A stretch of DNA of 64,000 bases from Demequina globuliformis (GTDB lineage Bacteria; Actinomycetota; Actinomycetes; Actinomycetales; Demequinaceae), in the NCBI RefSeq assembly GCF_000975155.1, contig NZ_BBRG01000001.1, positions 417,999-481,998 of the forward strand, given 5' to 3'. Position 1 is the stretch's first letter, and every line of letters starts with the position of its first letter. Below are positions 1-8,779 of the stretch, one piece after another. The notes under the pieces were generated by a model that worked only from the letters and a program-made list of their open reading frames with translations, was not told the origin of the DNA and did not search any database. The position numbers were made by a program, and so were the translations under genes.

Positions 1-1242
1 GGCCGCATTGGTCAAGCAGCCGAGCCTGAGGCCCCCTACACGCCCATTAAGACCAGCCGCGCGTGGCTCCAGGTGGTCGCAGGTATCGCGGTGCTCGGCA
101 TCTTCGCGATCCCTGCCGCATCCATGCGCCTGGGGCTTCCCTCGGGCGACCAGGACACGCCTGACTCGACGTCCTACCAGGCCTACACCACGATCGACGA
201 GAAGTTTGGCGAAGGCCTCAACGGCACCATCCTGGTCACCGCCGACCTGCCCGCTCCTGTCGAGGGAAACGACCTGCTGGCGGCCCAGGTCAGCGTCGGC
301 AACCTCATCATGGAAAACGACGACGTCGCCGCGGTGGCTCCCGCCGGCACCTCTGAGGACGGCTCGTTCCTTGCGTTCCAGGTGATCCCGAATGAGGGAC
401 CAAACGCGGAGTCCACCGAGCAGCTGGTGCACGAACTCCGCGCGCTGTCGCCCCTCGATGACGGCACCCAGATCGGTGTCGCCGGAACGGCGTCCGGCAA
501 CATCGACATCTCGGAGAAGTTGGACGAGGCGCTGCCCGTCTACCTCGCCGTGGTCGTGGGCCTGTCGCTGATCATCCTGATCATCGTGTTCCGGTCGCTC
601 GTAGTACCGGCAATCGCCACGCTCGGGTTCGTCCTGTCGCTGTTCGCGGCCTTTGGAGCCGTGACAGCCGTGTACCAGTGGGGCTGGCTGAGTGACCTGT
701 TCGGCGTGCACTCCCCCGGTCCAATCTTGAGCTTCCTGCCGATCATGCTGACCGGAATCCTGTTCGGACTAGCGATGGACTACCAGTTGTTCATCACCTC
801 TGGCATGCGCGAGGCATACGTGCACGGCTCCAACGCACGGGAGTCCGTCGTGGCGGGGCTGCGCCACGGTCGTGCAGTGGTGACGGCGGCGGCCATCATC
901 ATGGCTTCCGTGTTCGGCGGCTTCGTGTTCTCACACATCACGATGATTCGCCCCATGGGCTTTGGCCTCGCGATGGGCGTGCTCTTTGACGCCTTCGTGG
1001 TGCGCATGCTGATTGTCCCGTCGCTCATGCACATCGTGGGCGAGGGCGCGTGGTGGATGCCCAAGTGGCTCGACAAGATCCTGCCCAATGTCGATGTGGA
1101 GGGGTCTGCGCTTGAGCGTGACCACCCCGTCCCCGCTTCCGTCGGCGCAGCCGCTCCCGAGGGCGCCGCCGCGGACTCGGACGCCACGCCCGGCACCGGG
1201 ACCACCACGTCGCCCGGTACGGAAACGAACGCGAGCACGTAG
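1..1242 (+). CDS. MMPL/RND-family exporter, C-terminal part (5' end outside window)
   Basis: The reading frame is open from the first base, so this is the C-terminal ~413 residues of a larger protein. It matches the second half of an MMPL-type RND transporter, a proton-driven exporter of lipids or drugs in the cytoplasmic membrane. A membrane segment near in-window residues 26-48 is followed by an extracytoplasmic domain to about residue 175 and then by five hydrophobic helices. The motif GLAMDYQLF (Asp260-Tyr261 in window numbering) is the conserved Asp-Tyr pair of MMPL proton relay helices. The tail after residue ~345 is Ala/Pro/Thr-rich and probably cytoplasmic. A hairpin terminator follows 25 bases after the stop. 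The substrate cannot be read from sequence. Confidence 0.9.
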   Translation, partial: GRIGQAAEPEAPYTPIKTSRAWLQVVAGIAVLGIFAIPAASMRLGLPSGDQDTPDSTSYQAYTTIDEKFGEGLNGTILVTADLPAPVEGNDLLAAQVSVGNLIMENDDVAAVAPAGTSEDGSFLAFQVIPNEGPNAESTEQLVHELRALSPLDDGTQIGVAGTASGNIDISEKLDEALPVYLAVVVGLSLIILIIVFRSLVVPAIATLGFVLSLFAAFGAVTAVYQWGWLSDLFGVHSPGPILSFLPIMLTGILFGLAMDYQLFITSGMREAYVHGSNARESVVAGLRHGRAVVTAAAIIMASVFGGFVFSHITMIRPMGFGLAMGVLFDAFVVRMLIVPSLMHIVGEGAWWMPKWLDKILPNVDVEGSALERDHPVPASVGAAAPEGAAADSDATPGTGTTTSPGTETNAST

Positions 1243-1251
1243 CCGCATCCG

Positions 1252-1326
1252 GCATCGGCCCGCAAGAGCCCGGTCTCCCCACGGAGACCGGGCTTTTGCG
1301 CGTGCGGCAACCCGCGCATCGGCCCT
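1252..1326. repeat. Two copies of GCATCGGCCC flanking a terminator
   Basis: The 10-mer GCATCGGCCC lies at 1252-1261 and again at 1317-1326, either side of the hairpin at 1267-1294. The same 10-mer, on either strand, occurs 14 times in the window by eye (listed in the findings). Five of the 14 are written in this orientation on the plus strand. No function is known to me. Confidence 0.6.
1267..1297 (+). terminator. Rho-independent terminator after MMPL gene
   Basis: A perfect 12-bp stem (AGCCCGGTCTCC with GGAGACCGGGCT) closes a 4-base loop and is followed by TTTT, 25 bases after the transporter stop codon. Confidence 0.85.
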
Positions 1327-1351
1327 CCCGTCAGACCGTTAAGGTCAAGGC

Positions 1352-2317
1352 ATGGACGATCTCCTGACAGCCGTTCACGACCTGCTGCCCGCACGCCACG
1401 ACACCGTGATGGTTGCGGTCGCGAAGGAGGGGCGCACCGCGCACGCGACCTTTGGAGCCCCCGACGGCAGCGACGGCGAACTGGGCTCCATCACCAAGGG
1501 ACTGACCGGCCTGCTGTACGCGCAGGCGCTCGCGCGCGACGAGATCGACTCCATGACGCGCCTAGGTGACCTCCTTGACCTCGGCAACTCCCCCGCCGCG
1601 CAGCTGCTGCTGGGAGACGTGGCCGTGCACCGGTCGGGCCTGCCTCGACTGCCCCACTTCGACCGAGACAAGTCCATGCGGGCGCGCGTCAAGGCTATGA
1701 AGCGCGACGGCACTGATCCCTACGGCGACTCGCTCGAGGAGTGGCTGGGGTTTGCACGCCAGACTCGCATCAAGCGGAGGCGGTTCCGCTATTCGAACGT
1801 GGGCTATTCGCTCCTGGGGCACGCGCTGGCGGCCGCGGCCGGAACCTCGTACGGGGCGCTCGTGCAGGAACGAGTCCTCACCCCCGTGGGTATGCACGGC
1901 GCCTACGTGGCGGCAGCGCCCTCTGACCTGCGCGCGTCAGCGCTGCCAGGGACCGCCAAGAATGGCGATGTGCAATCGGCGTGGACGGGTGAGGGGATCG
2001 CGCCGGCCGGCATGGTGCGCGGCACGGCGGGTGACCTCGAAGCTCTCGTTCAGGGGCTGGCTGGCATCACGGAACTGCCGGGGGCCGATGCCCTGGAACC
2101 GGTCGCGAAGGCACAGGCACCGTCCATGGTGGGCGCGGCTTGGCTCGTGACGCCCGCGCGCGGGCGCATAGTGACGTGGCACAACGGCATGACGGGTGGC
2201 TTCGCGTCCTTTGTAGGCGCAGATCGCGAGGCCGGCATTGGCGTCGGCATCATGTCAGCAGTGGCGTCCGATGTGACGCACTACGGGTTTGCCGCGATCG
2301 ACGCCATGGGCGCCTAA
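1352..2317 (+). CDS. Serine hydrolase of the beta-lactamase / class C PBP-like family
   Basis: A 321-residue protein with the three signature motifs of the beta-lactamase-related family (COG1680): SITK at residues 46-49 (nucleophile Ser46, Lys49), YSN at 147-149 and HNG at 277-279 followed by MTGG. Such enzymes act as D-amino-peptidases, esterases or beta-lactamase-like hydrolases, and exact substrates vary widely. No convincing signal peptide is seen at the chosen ATG, which suggests a cytosolic enzyme, or a start placed wrongly. It is preceded by the upstream terminator, so it is its own transcription unit, and its 3' end overlaps the convergent formate/nitrite transporter by 4 bases. Confidence 0.85.
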   Translation: MDDLLTAVHDLLPARHDTVMVAVAKEGRTAHATFGAPDGSDGELGSITKGLTGLLYAQALARDEIDSMTRLGDLLDLGNSPAAQLLLGDVAVHRSGLPRLPHFDRDKSMRARVKAMKRDGTDPYGDSLEEWLGFARQTRIKRRRFRYSNVGYSLLGHALAAAAGTSYGALVQERVLTPVGMHGAYVAAAPSDLRASALPGTAKNGDVQSAWTGEGIAPAGMVRGTAGDLEALVQGLAGITELPGADALEPVAKAQAPSMVGAAWLVTPARGRIVTWHNGMTGGFASFVGADREAGIGVGIMSAVASDVTHYGFAAIDAMGA

Positions 2318-3207
2318 CCGCGCGGAGCCTCGGACTCCACCAAGACGGGCGGCGTCGCTGCGGGCTGCGCCCCGCCCTCGCGTGGCGTGGCGGGCAGTTC
2401 GTCGGCGCCAGCAGGGCCAGATTCGGCCCTGGCGTGGGGACCGCTGATGAACAGGTAGGCCATCCCGATGACGACCATGCCACCCACGAGGTTGCCCAGG
2501 CCCACCCACAGCAGCATGGAGGCGAACGCCCCGACGGACACCGACACGGTGCCGGCGCCAAGGATCCCGAGCCCAAAGATGGTCATGTTGGCGACCACGT
2601 GCTCGAAGCCTGAGGAGATAAACGCGAACACGCCCCAGAACAGGATGATCGCCTTCGCCGCTTCACTGCGCACGCGCGACGCGGCCCAGATGGCACCGCA
2701 CACCAGGATGTTGCACATGACGCCGCGGAAGAAGAGCTCCGCGGGCGCGGACTCGAGCCGAGCCGTCACGGCACCGTCCAGCATTCCCTGGGTGGCGGGT
2801 GCGGAGAAGATGCCGGACTGAATCAGCACCCACGCCAAGAGCAGCGAGCCTGCGAGGTTGCCGATCACGATCACCACAAACGCCCACAGGGCCTGCCACC
2901 ACGTCACGGCTCGCCGTGCGGCTCCGATCGGCAGCGACATCATTGCTGACGTCGCCAGCTGCCCGCCCGCGAAAACCACAAAGGTCAACGCGATCGCGAA
3001 TACAGCGCCCGAGACGAGTTTGGTCGCAGGAGATCCCGCTGCGTGGAATGGTCCCGCCGCAGAGAACATCACGTACACGCCCGTGCCGATCCACAGGCCG
3101 GCCATCATCGCCGAGGTCAGGAACCGCCACGGGTGGGACCGTACTCGCGCCACCTTCGCGACGGCGTCGTCGACCTGTGTGCCGATGTTGTCTGAGAGAG
3201 TCTTCAC
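2314..3207 (-). CDS. Formate/nitrite transporter (FNT/FocA-NirC family)
   Basis: A 297-residue membrane protein with six hydrophobic helices and the FNT signature GFEHVVANMTIFGLG, which carries the channel histidine (His of FEH). FNT proteins form pentameric channels for formate, nitrite or related small monovalent anions. A pyruvate formate-lyase operon lies 15 kb away, so formate export or re-import is the likely role, though nitrite cannot be excluded. The C-terminal ~40 residues are hydrophilic and Ala/Pro/Glu-rich. A DevR-like 14-bp box sits 36-49 bases upstream of the start (3243-3256), similar to boxes upstream of adhE and pflB. The gene is convergent with the serine hydrolase. Confidence 0.9.
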   Translation of the reverse strand: MKTLSDNIGTQVDDAVAKVARVRSHPWRFLTSAMMAGLWIGTGVYVMFSAAGPFHAAGSPATKLVSGAVFAIALTFVVFAGGQLATSAMMSLPIGAARRAVTWWQALWAFVVIVIGNLAGSLLLAWVLIQSGIFSAPATQGMLDGAVTARLESAPAELFFRGVMCNILVCGAIWAASRVRSEAAKAIILFWGVFAFISSGFEHVVANMTIFGLGILGAGTVSVSVGAFASMLLWVGLGNLVGGMVVIGMAYLFISGPHARAESGPAGADELPATPREGGAQPAATPPVLVESEAPRG

Positions 3208-3242
3208 GTGACTACGCTACGGTCACGACCCAGTCACTATCA

Positions 3243-3256
3243 GGGTCTTTGGTCCC
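3243..3256. promoter_or_regulatory. DevR/DosR-like box upstream of the formate/nitrite transporter
   Basis: GGGTCTTTGGTCCC, near-palindromic, 36 bases upstream of the transporter start. It fits the pattern G[G/T]GNCNNNGGTCC[C/T] shared with sites upstream of adhE (14753 and 14769) and pflB (20957). The M. tuberculosis DosR box is GGGACTWWAGTCCC in its core, so the outer arms agree. Binding is inferred. Confidence 0.5.
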
Positions 3257-3288
3257 CGCCCAGCAGGCGTTGCCGCCTGCACCTGGCG

Positions 3289-3753
3289 CTAGTCGTGCCG
3301 ACGCAGGCTCATGGCCCGCTGCGCCTCACGGTTGTCCTGCTGCTCGCGAAGCGTTTGACGCTTGTCGTACTGCTTTTTACCGCGGCCAATACCGATCTCG
3401 ATCTTCGCGCGCCCCTTCACGAAGTACAGCCGCAGCGGCACAATCGTGAAGCCCTTTTCACGGGTTTTGATGAGGAGCCTATCGATCTCGGCGTGATGCA
3501 GCAGCAGCTTGCGCTTGCGCCGTGGCGCGTGGTTCGTCCACGTTCCCTGCGAGTACTCGGGAATGTGAATGTTGTCGAGCCACGCCTCGCCGTTGTCGAT
3601 GTACACGTAGCCCTCGCCAATGGCGGCGCGGCCAGCGCGAAGGGCCTTCACCTCGGTGCCTCGCAGCACCAGTCCGGCCTCGAAGGTCTCGTCGATGAAG
3701 TAGTCGTGGCGCGCGGCACGGTTGCTCGCCACCACCTTCAGCTCATCCGCCAT
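3289..3753 (-). CDS. smpB: SsrA-binding protein SmpB
   Basis: A 154-residue SmpB, the partner of tmRNA in trans-translation, which frees stalled ribosomes and tags the unfinished peptide. The oligonucleotide-binding core shows [20 protein letters not shown] and [19 protein letters not shown]-type segments, and the basic C-terminal tail ([18 protein letters not shown] region) enters the mRNA channel. The start at 3753 is chosen because the protein begins [16 protein letters not shown] and is preceded by a strong GAGGAGG site 6 bases away. The longer upstream frame is not needed. It is the last gene of the prfB-ftsEX-hydrolase-smpB block. No tmRNA gene is visible in the window. Confidence 0.95.
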   Translation of the reverse strand: MADELKVVASNRAARHDYFIDETFEAGLVLRGTEVKALRAGRAAIGEGYVYIDNGEAWLDNIHIPEYSQGTWTNHAPRRKRKLLLHHAEIDRLLIKTREKGFTIVPLRLYFVKGRAKIEIGIGRGKKQYDKRQTLREQQDNREAQRAMSLRRHD

Positions 3754-3882
3754 GCCACACCTCCTCGGTACCCATTGATTGACCGCCACCCATGCACACG
3801 GTGCGCGGGACGGGGATCCGAGTCTAGGCGAAACTCCCACCCCTGCGCGACGCTCCTCGCGCCGAGCGGACGCTGGTGATGC

Positions 3883-5295
3883 TTACAGCACGCTCATGGG
3901 GTTGACGGTCGCGCCATTGACGTACATCTCGAAGTGCAGGTGGCACGCAGTCGAGGTTCCGGTGGTGCCTGAGTAGCCAAGCAGGTCGCCCCTGTTCACG
4001 CGCTGGCCGCTACCGACAGCGAAACGCGAGAAGTGGTTATAGCTCGTCATCACGGAGTCACCGCCCACGGTGCCGTGGTCCACCATGACCTGGTTGCCAA
4101 AGCCGCCCGTGTAGCGCGCCCACGCGACCGTGCCAGGCGCGGAGGCGTAGATGGGCGTGCCGCAGTAGGCGCGGAAGTCCGTACCCGCGTGGAGGCGCCA
4201 GTACCCCAAAACCGGGTGATAGCGCATGCCGTACGACGACGTAATGTGCACGTTCTTGGTGGGATAGGCGAAGAAGTTCGACTGTGTCTCCGCCCCGCCG
4301 TTGCTTTGAGCCGCTTCCTCATCCGCCTTGCGCTGCGCTTCCGCCTCAGCCTCCGACAAGCCCTCCTCGGCCACCAGCTTCGCTTCCTTAGCGTCCTGCT
4401 GCTGCCGGTAGAGCGCCGCCACCTCGTTGCGGATCTGCTGCTGGAGACGGTCGTTCTCTTCCTGCTGCGCCACGAGCGTGGAACGCTGCTGTTCCAACTC
4501 TCGCTTGACCTTCTCCTGTTCGGCCACCAGCGCGTCGACCTCGGCCTTGGCGTCTTCCGCGTCCTGACGCAGGCCCTCGAGCTCGATCACCAGAGCATCA
4601 GCCTGTGCCTTGAGCTCGGCGATGTAGTCCCTGACCGCTTCCTGACGCGCGCCACGGTTGCGGTTCACGGCCGCAATTTCTTCGAGCTCGCTGAGAGTGC
4701 TGGCCTGCACCCGCGACGCGGATTGCTGGGCGGTGTACTCGTCCACAAACTGCTGCGCGTCAGCGGAGCCCAGCACGATGCTGAGCGATGCGTTCAGCGA
4801 GGCGCCCTTGTAGCGTTCACGCGCGATGGCCGCGACGAGCGACTCAAGCTCCTCGGTGCGTTCCTCATCGTCAGCGATCTGCTTCGTGATGGCGCGGTCT
4901 TGAGCTTCAGCGGCCTCCAGCTTGTCGGCGACGATGCCCTGCTCGACCACTGCCGCGTCAACGGCCGCCTGGGCCTGCGCGAGGGCCTCTTCGAGCCCCG
5001 GCAACTGCGCGTTGAGTTCCTCAAGACGTTCGGTGGTCGCGACAATATCTGCGTCCGTGTCATCAATCGCAGAGTCGAGCATCGCGGCTTGGTCCTCGAC
5101 GGACGCCTTTTCCTTCTCCGCGTCGTTGATGTCGTCCTGGGCAGAGTCGATCGCGTCCTCCTGCTTCGCGATCTCGTCCTCCCAGTCGGAGATAGACGCG
5201 CCTGCGGCGCCCGCCTGCCCCACGGCCACGCCTCCCACCACCGCAGCAAGGAGCACTGCGGCAATGACGATGAACTCTCGGCGAAGTGTCCTCAT
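3883..5295 (-). CDS. Coiled-coil M23 (LytM) peptidoglycan hydrolase, FtsEX partner (EnvC/RipC/PcsB-like)
   Basis: 470 residues. A signal peptide or anchor (MRTLRREFIVIAAVLLAAVV) is followed by about 290 residues of heptad-rich coiled coil. The C-terminal LytM domain has the zinc-binding HAGTD and HLHFE motifs, so unlike E. coli EnvC this domain looks catalytically complete. In family terms FtsEX works across the membrane on such coiled-coil hydrolases or activators at the division site (PcsB, RipC, EnvC). The ATG overlaps the ftsX stop (ATGA at 5292-5295), so translation is coupled, which supports the pairing. The start upstream at 5463 is rejected because it lies inside ftsX and gives no signal peptide. 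Confidence 0.9.
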   Translation of the reverse strand: MRTLRREFIVIAAVLLAAVVGGVAVGQAGAAGASISDWEDEIAKQEDAIDSAQDDINDAEKEKASVEDQAAMLDSAIDDTDADIVATTERLEELNAQLPGLEEALAQAQAAVDAAVVEQGIVADKLEAAEAQDRAITKQIADDEERTEELESLVAAIARERYKGASLNASLSIVLGSADAQQFVDEYTAQQSASRVQASTLSELEEIAAVNRNRGARQEAVRDYIAELKAQADALVIELEGLRQDAEDAKAEVDALVAEQEKVKRELEQQRSTLVAQQEENDRLQQQIRNEVAALYRQQQDAKEAKLVAEEGLSEAEAEAQRKADEEAAQSNGGAETQSNFFAYPTKNVHITSSYGMRYHPVLGYWRLHAGTDFRAYCGTPIYASAPGTVAWARYTGGFGNQVMVDHGTVGGDSVMTSYNHFSRFAVGSGQRVNRGDLLGYSGTTGTSTACHLHFEMYVNGATVNPMSVL

Positions 5296-6203
5296 GCTCG
5301 GGTGTACCTCTTCAACGTGAGCAGGGATGCGATCAAGGCGAGTCCCACGGCAGCCACAATGAGCCACGGGGCTACGGCCCACACATCGTCCCGGCTGATG
5401 TAGTCGACCCACGCGATGGAGCTGGTGAGCCAGCCCTCGACGAAGTAGCGCACCGCGAGCCACAGGCCCCCGATCGCCATCAGGGCGCCACCCGTGGCCG
5501 CCGCAGCGCCTTCGAGCATGAACGGCGCCTGGATCAGGGACCGCGAGGCGCCCACCATACGCATGATGTTGGTCTCACGTCGCCGGCTCAGCGCGCTCAA
5601 TCGGATCGTCGTCGTGATGAGCAGGATCGCGGTCAGCATCATGATTCCTGCCAGGGCCGCGGCAAGGATGGTCGCGGAGTTCAACAGCGAGAACAGATCG
5701 TCGAACACCTCTCGCTGGTCGTAAACGGTCTCGACACCAGGCAATCCCGCGGTCGCATCCGCGACAACCTGGAACTCCTCCGGATCGTGCAACTTCACTC
5801 GCAGCACTGGCGCGAGGTCTTCTGGTTCCAGCTGTGCGTAGACGCCGGAGTCGTCCGCAGCGACGATGTTCTCGTACACCTCGTCGCGGGTCTCGACATA
5901 GACGGTGTCAACCAGCTCGGAGACGTTGCCTTCCTCGAGCACGGCGATGACGTCGTCCTCCTGAGCGGTGGTCACTGGCCCTGCCGCGCAGTTGTCCTCA
6001 TACGAGTCCGGCGGGCACAGGAAGATCGACACCTCAACCTGGCCGTACCAGGCATCCTTCAGTTGCTGCACCTGCATCTGCGTCAGAGCGGCAGCGCCCA
6101 CGAAGGTCAGGGACACGAACGTCACCAGGGCGACAGAAAGCGCCATGGTCGAGTTGCGGCGGAGGCCATTCCAGACCTCGCCCATGATGAATCGCAGGCG
6201 CAT
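5292..6203 (-). CDS. ftsX: Cell division permease FtsX
   Basis: 303 residues with FtsX topology: a cytoplasmic N-terminus ([17 protein letters not shown]), first membrane helix, a large extracellular loop of about 130 residues, and three further helices in the C-terminal half. The motif SALSRRRETNIMRMVGAS before the second helix is typical of FtsX/MacB-type permeases. It forms the FtsEX complex, which transmits ATP hydrolysis to a periplasmic or wall hydrolase during septation. The start overlaps the ftsE stop as TGATG, and its own stop overlaps the hydrolase start, giving a tightly coupled ftsE-ftsX-hydrolase operon. Confidence 0.96.
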   Translation of the reverse strand: MRLRFIMGEVWNGLRRNSTMALSVALVTFVSLTFVGAAALTQMQVQQLKDAWYGQVEVSIFLCPPDSYEDNCAAGPVTTAQEDDVIAVLEEGNVSELVDTVYVETRDEVYENIVAADDSGVYAQLEPEDLAPVLRVKLHDPEEFQVVADATAGLPGVETVYDQREVFDDLFSLLNSATILAAALAGIMMLTAILLITTTIRLSALSRRRETNIMRMVGASRSLIQAPFMLEGAAAATGGALMAIGGLWLAVRYFVEGWLTSSIAWVDYISRDDVWAVAPWLIVAAVGLALIASLLTLKRYTRA

Positions 6204-6895
6204 CAGACAGTCTCCAGCCCGTAGACGCCACGATCTTGGTCGCGCACCAGCTGGCCGCCCTTGAGCTCAATGACGCGCTTGCGCATCTGGTCGACGATTT
6301 CGTCGTCGTGCGTCGCCATCAGCACCGTAGTGCCCGTGCGGTTAATCCGGTCCAGGAGACGCATGATGCCCACGGACGTGCCGGGGTCGAGGTTTCCGGT
6401 CGGCTCGTCGCACAACAGGATGGGCGGGTGGTTCACGAATGCGCGCGCGATCGCCACGCGCTGCTGTTCGCCACCGGACAGTTCGTGGGGCAGGCGACGT
6501 TCCTTGCCTGCGAGACCCACGAGTTCCAGCATCTCGGGAACCGTGGCCTTGACGTCACGGCGTGACTTGCCGATGACCTCGAGTGCGAACGCGACGTTTT
6601 GGTAGACCGTCTTGTTGGGAAGCAGGCGGAAGTCCTGGAACACCGCCCCAATCTCGCGACGCAGCTGGGGCACGCGCCAGTTGGAGAGGCGGTTGAGGTG
6701 GCGTCCAGCCACCCAGATGTCGCCGCTGGTGGCGCGTTCTTCACGCAGGATCAGTTTGAGGAACGTCGACTTGCCGGAGCCGGAGGATCCCACCAGGAAC
6801 ACGAAGTCTCCGCGCTCGATCTCCACGTCTACGGCGTCGAGCGCTGGGCGCGCGCCGCGCGTGTACACCTTGGAGACATTGTCGAATCGGATCAT
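6203..6895 (-). CDS. ftsE: Cell division ATP-binding protein FtsE
   Basis: 230 residues, the usual FtsE length. Walker A is GSSGSGKST (residues 36-44), the ABC signature LSGGEQQR, and Walker B ILLCDEP followed by TGNLD. A conserved [20 protein letters not shown] start marks FtsE. It is the cytoplasmic ATPase of FtsEX and drives wall hydrolysis at the septum. It is first of the ftsE-ftsX-hydrolase operon. Upstream lies about 200 bases of divergent intergenic DNA. In many actinobacteria prfB directly precedes ftsE; here an oppositely oriented DUF1801 gene separates them. Confidence 0.97.
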   Translation of the reverse strand: MIRFDNVSKVYTRGARPALDAVDVEIERGDFVFLVGSSGSGKSTFLKLILREERATSGDIWVAGRHLNRLSNWRVPQLRREIGAVFQDFRLLPNKTVYQNVAFALEVIGKSRRDVKATVPEMLELVGLAGKERRLPHELSGGEQQRVAIARAFVNHPPILLCDEPTGNLDPGTSVGIMRLLDRINRTGTTVLMATHDDEIVDQMRKRVIELKGGQLVRDQDRGVYGLETV

Positions 6896-7038
6896 GAGTC
6901 ACTTCCGCGCGTGGGGTCGGTCACGCGCTTCCGCAAGCATCGTAAGAACGCGTCAAGCACGCTCCCCGCAGGCGCGCCGCGCGTGTCCATGTCGCCTTGT
7001 TCACACTTCACAGTGCGCCCATGGGGCCGATGCTCGGG

Positions 7039-7066
7039 TTGCGCGCGCATTCGCGTCGCCTAGAGT
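7039..7066 (+). promoter_or_regulatory. Candidate promoter for the DUF1801 gene
   Basis: TTGCGC (7039-7044), a 16-base spacer and TAGAGT (7061-7066) fit a sigma-A-like promoter 27 bases before the GTG start. A GGGCCGATGC motif lies just upstream (7024-7033). Inferred only from consensus. Confidence 0.35.
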
Positions 7067-7092
7067 CGAGGTAATCGAGAACGGGAGTCGCG

Positions 7093-7551
7093 GTGACGGA
7101 CGACGACAGCGGGGCGAGTATGCGTGCGGCCGACTCGGCGCACACGCAGGGCGTACCTCACCTCCCGGCATCGATAGCGGCGGTCATCGCGGACTATCCG
7201 GAGGCAGTGCGGGACCGGATCCTAGAGGTGCGCAGCTTGGTATGGAGCATTGCCCACGGCGACCCAGGCATCGGCGATCTCCACGAGACCTTGAAGTGGG
7301 GCCAGCCGAGCTTCCTGACCGCGTCCCCACGCACGGGGACTACCGTCCGCATCGACCGGATCGGCAAGGGTGACGACGTCGCTGTCTTCACTCACTGCCA
7401 GACAACCTTGGTGGACGAGTGCCGCGCGCGGTTCGGTGACCTCTTCGACTACGACGGAACGCGAGCGGTGATCGTCAGGTCTTCCGAGCCCATCCCCACG
7501 ACTGCCCTCGGCGAGCACATCAGTGCCGGCCTCACGTACCACCGCCGGTAA
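7093..7551 (+). CDS. DUF1801 domain protein
   Basis: A 152-residue cytosolic protein of the DUF1801 (YdhG-like) family. The segment HETLKWGQPSFLT, followed by a beta-rich part and a short C-terminal helix, is characteristic. The biochemical role of this family is not established; some members are near iron or stress genes. The GTG at 7093 is preceded by GGGAG (spacing 6). The first ~20 residues are Ser/Ala-rich and poorly structured, so a later start is possible. It sits inverted inside the otherwise widely conserved prfB-ftsE block and is convergent with prfB. Confidence 0.75.
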   Translation: MTDDDSGASMRAADSAHTQGVPHLPASIAAVIADYPEAVRDRILEVRSLVWSIAHGDPGIGDLHETLKWGQPSFLTASPRTGTTVRIDRIGKGDDVAVFTHCQTTLVDECRARFGDLFDYDGTRAVIVRSSEPIPTTALGEHISAGLTYHRR

Positions 7552-7573
7552 CGACGCAACGCGACGCGACCGA

Positions 7574-7583
7574 GCATCGGCCC
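7574..7583. repeat. GCATCGGCCC motif between convergent stops
   Basis: One copy of the over-represented 10-mer fills the 32-base gap between the DUF1801 stop and the prfB stop, ending at the base before the prfB stop codon. Confidence 0.5.
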
Positions 7584-8702
7584 TTAGCTCGCCTGGTTCT
7601 CCACCTGCTGCTGCTTGCGCCACCGAATACCCGCGTCGATGAGCCCATCGAGGTCACCGTCAAAGACCACCTGCGGGTTACCCACTTCGTAGCCGGTCCG
7701 CAGATCCTTGACGAGCTGCTGCCCATAGAGGAAGTACGAGCGCATCTGGTCGCCCCAGGACGCCTTGATGTCTCCGGCGAGTTCCTTCTTTTGCGCCGCT
7801 TCCTCTTCCTTCTTGAGCAACAGCAGGCGCGACTGCAGCACGCGCATCGCGGCCGCGCGGTTTTGAATCTGCGACTTCTCGTCCTGCATCGACACGACGA
7901 TGCCGGAGGGCAAGTGCGTGATGCGCACCGCGGAGTCCGTGGTGTTGACGGACTGACCGCCGGGTCCGGAGGAGCGGAATACGTCGATCTTCAGGTCAGC
8001 TTCCGCGACCTCGACGTGGTCGGTCGACTCGATCTGCGGAATCACCTCGACGGCCGCGAAACTCGTCTGTCGCTTGTCCGCCGAGCCAAAGGGACTGATG
8101 CGCGCCAGGCGGTGCGTTCCCGCCTCGACCGACAGCGTGCCAAACGCGTAAGGAGCGTTGACCTCGAAGGTCGCCGACTTGATGCCCGCGCCTTCCGCAT
8201 ACGAGGTGTCGAGGACTTTGGTCGCGTAGCCATGGCGTTCCGCCCATCGCAAGTACATGCGCAGCAGCATTTCAGCGAAGTCCGTCGCATCGTCGCCGCC
8301 GGCACCGGATCGGATCGTGACAACGGCGTTGCGCTCGTCCCACTCCCCCGACATCAGGGTGCGGACCTCCATCGAGGACAGGTCCTTCTTCAGCACCTCG
8401 AGCTCAGTCTCGGCTTCGGCAAGGGTCTCCGCGTCCTCGCCCTCCGTTCCGAGCTCCACGAGGACCTTGAGGTCTTCGATGCGGCGCCGGAAGGTCTCGA
8501 GCCGCTCGAGTTCACCGTTGGCGTTCGACAACGCGCTAGTCACGGCCTGCGCGTTGTCTTGGTCGTCCCACAGGTCCGGAGCCGCCGCCTGCGATTCGAG
8601 GTCAGCAATCTTGGCCTTGAGGGCCTCAGGGTCACTCACGGCCGAAATCTGCGCGAAGGTCGCCTGAAGCGCGGACAGCTCGGTAGGGAAATCGGTAGCC
8701 AC
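7584..8702 (-). CDS. prfB: Peptide chain release factor 2
   Basis: 372 residues. It reads UGA and UAA stop codons and triggers peptide release. The catalytic GGQ is at residues 248-250 and the stop-codon reading tripeptide SPF is present ([13 protein letters not shown]). The frame is continuous from a GTG start, so there is no programmed +1 frameshift near codon 25 as found in E. coli prfB; actinobacterial prfB genes commonly lack it. It is convergent with the DUF1801 gene and divergent from the YfeO-like channel gene. Confidence 0.96.
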   Translation of the reverse strand: MATDFPTELSALQATFAQISAVSDPEALKAKIADLESQAAAPDLWDDQDNAQAVTSALSNANGELERLETFRRRIEDLKVLVELGTEGEDAETLAEAETELEVLKKDLSSMEVRTLMSGEWDERNAVVTIRSGAGGDDATDFAEMLLRMYLRWAERHGYATKVLDTSYAEGAGIKSATFEVNAPYAFGTLSVEAGTHRLARISPFGSADKRQTSFAAVEVIPQIESTDHVEVAEADLKIDVFRSSGPGGQSVNTTDSAVRITHLPSGIVVSMQDEKSQIQNRAAAMRVLQSRLLLLKKEEEAAQKKELAGDIKASWGDQMRSYFLYGQQLVKDLRTGYEVGNPQVVFDGDLDGLIDAGIRWRKQQQVENQAS

Positions 8703-8779
8703 GACAAACCAGTCTAGTCGCCACGCTCACGTACCCGCCCGCCTCACTCGACCCCGGCCAACGCGGAGCGTCTCCCCCT

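Noticed and set aside
2082-2093. GGGCCGATGCCC as an inverted-repeat protein site
   Set aside because: The right-hand CCC is present only at 2082 and 18434; other copies of the 10-mer lack it, so the conserved unit is the non-palindromic GGGCCGATGC.
3754-3882. tmRNA (ssrA) gene next to smpB
   Set aside because: Neither flank of smpB has room for a ~350-base tmRNA or shows its tRNA-like ends.
7584-8702. Programmed +1 frameshift in prfB
   Set aside because: The frame is continuous from the GTG start through GGQ to the stop; no internal UGA near codon 25.
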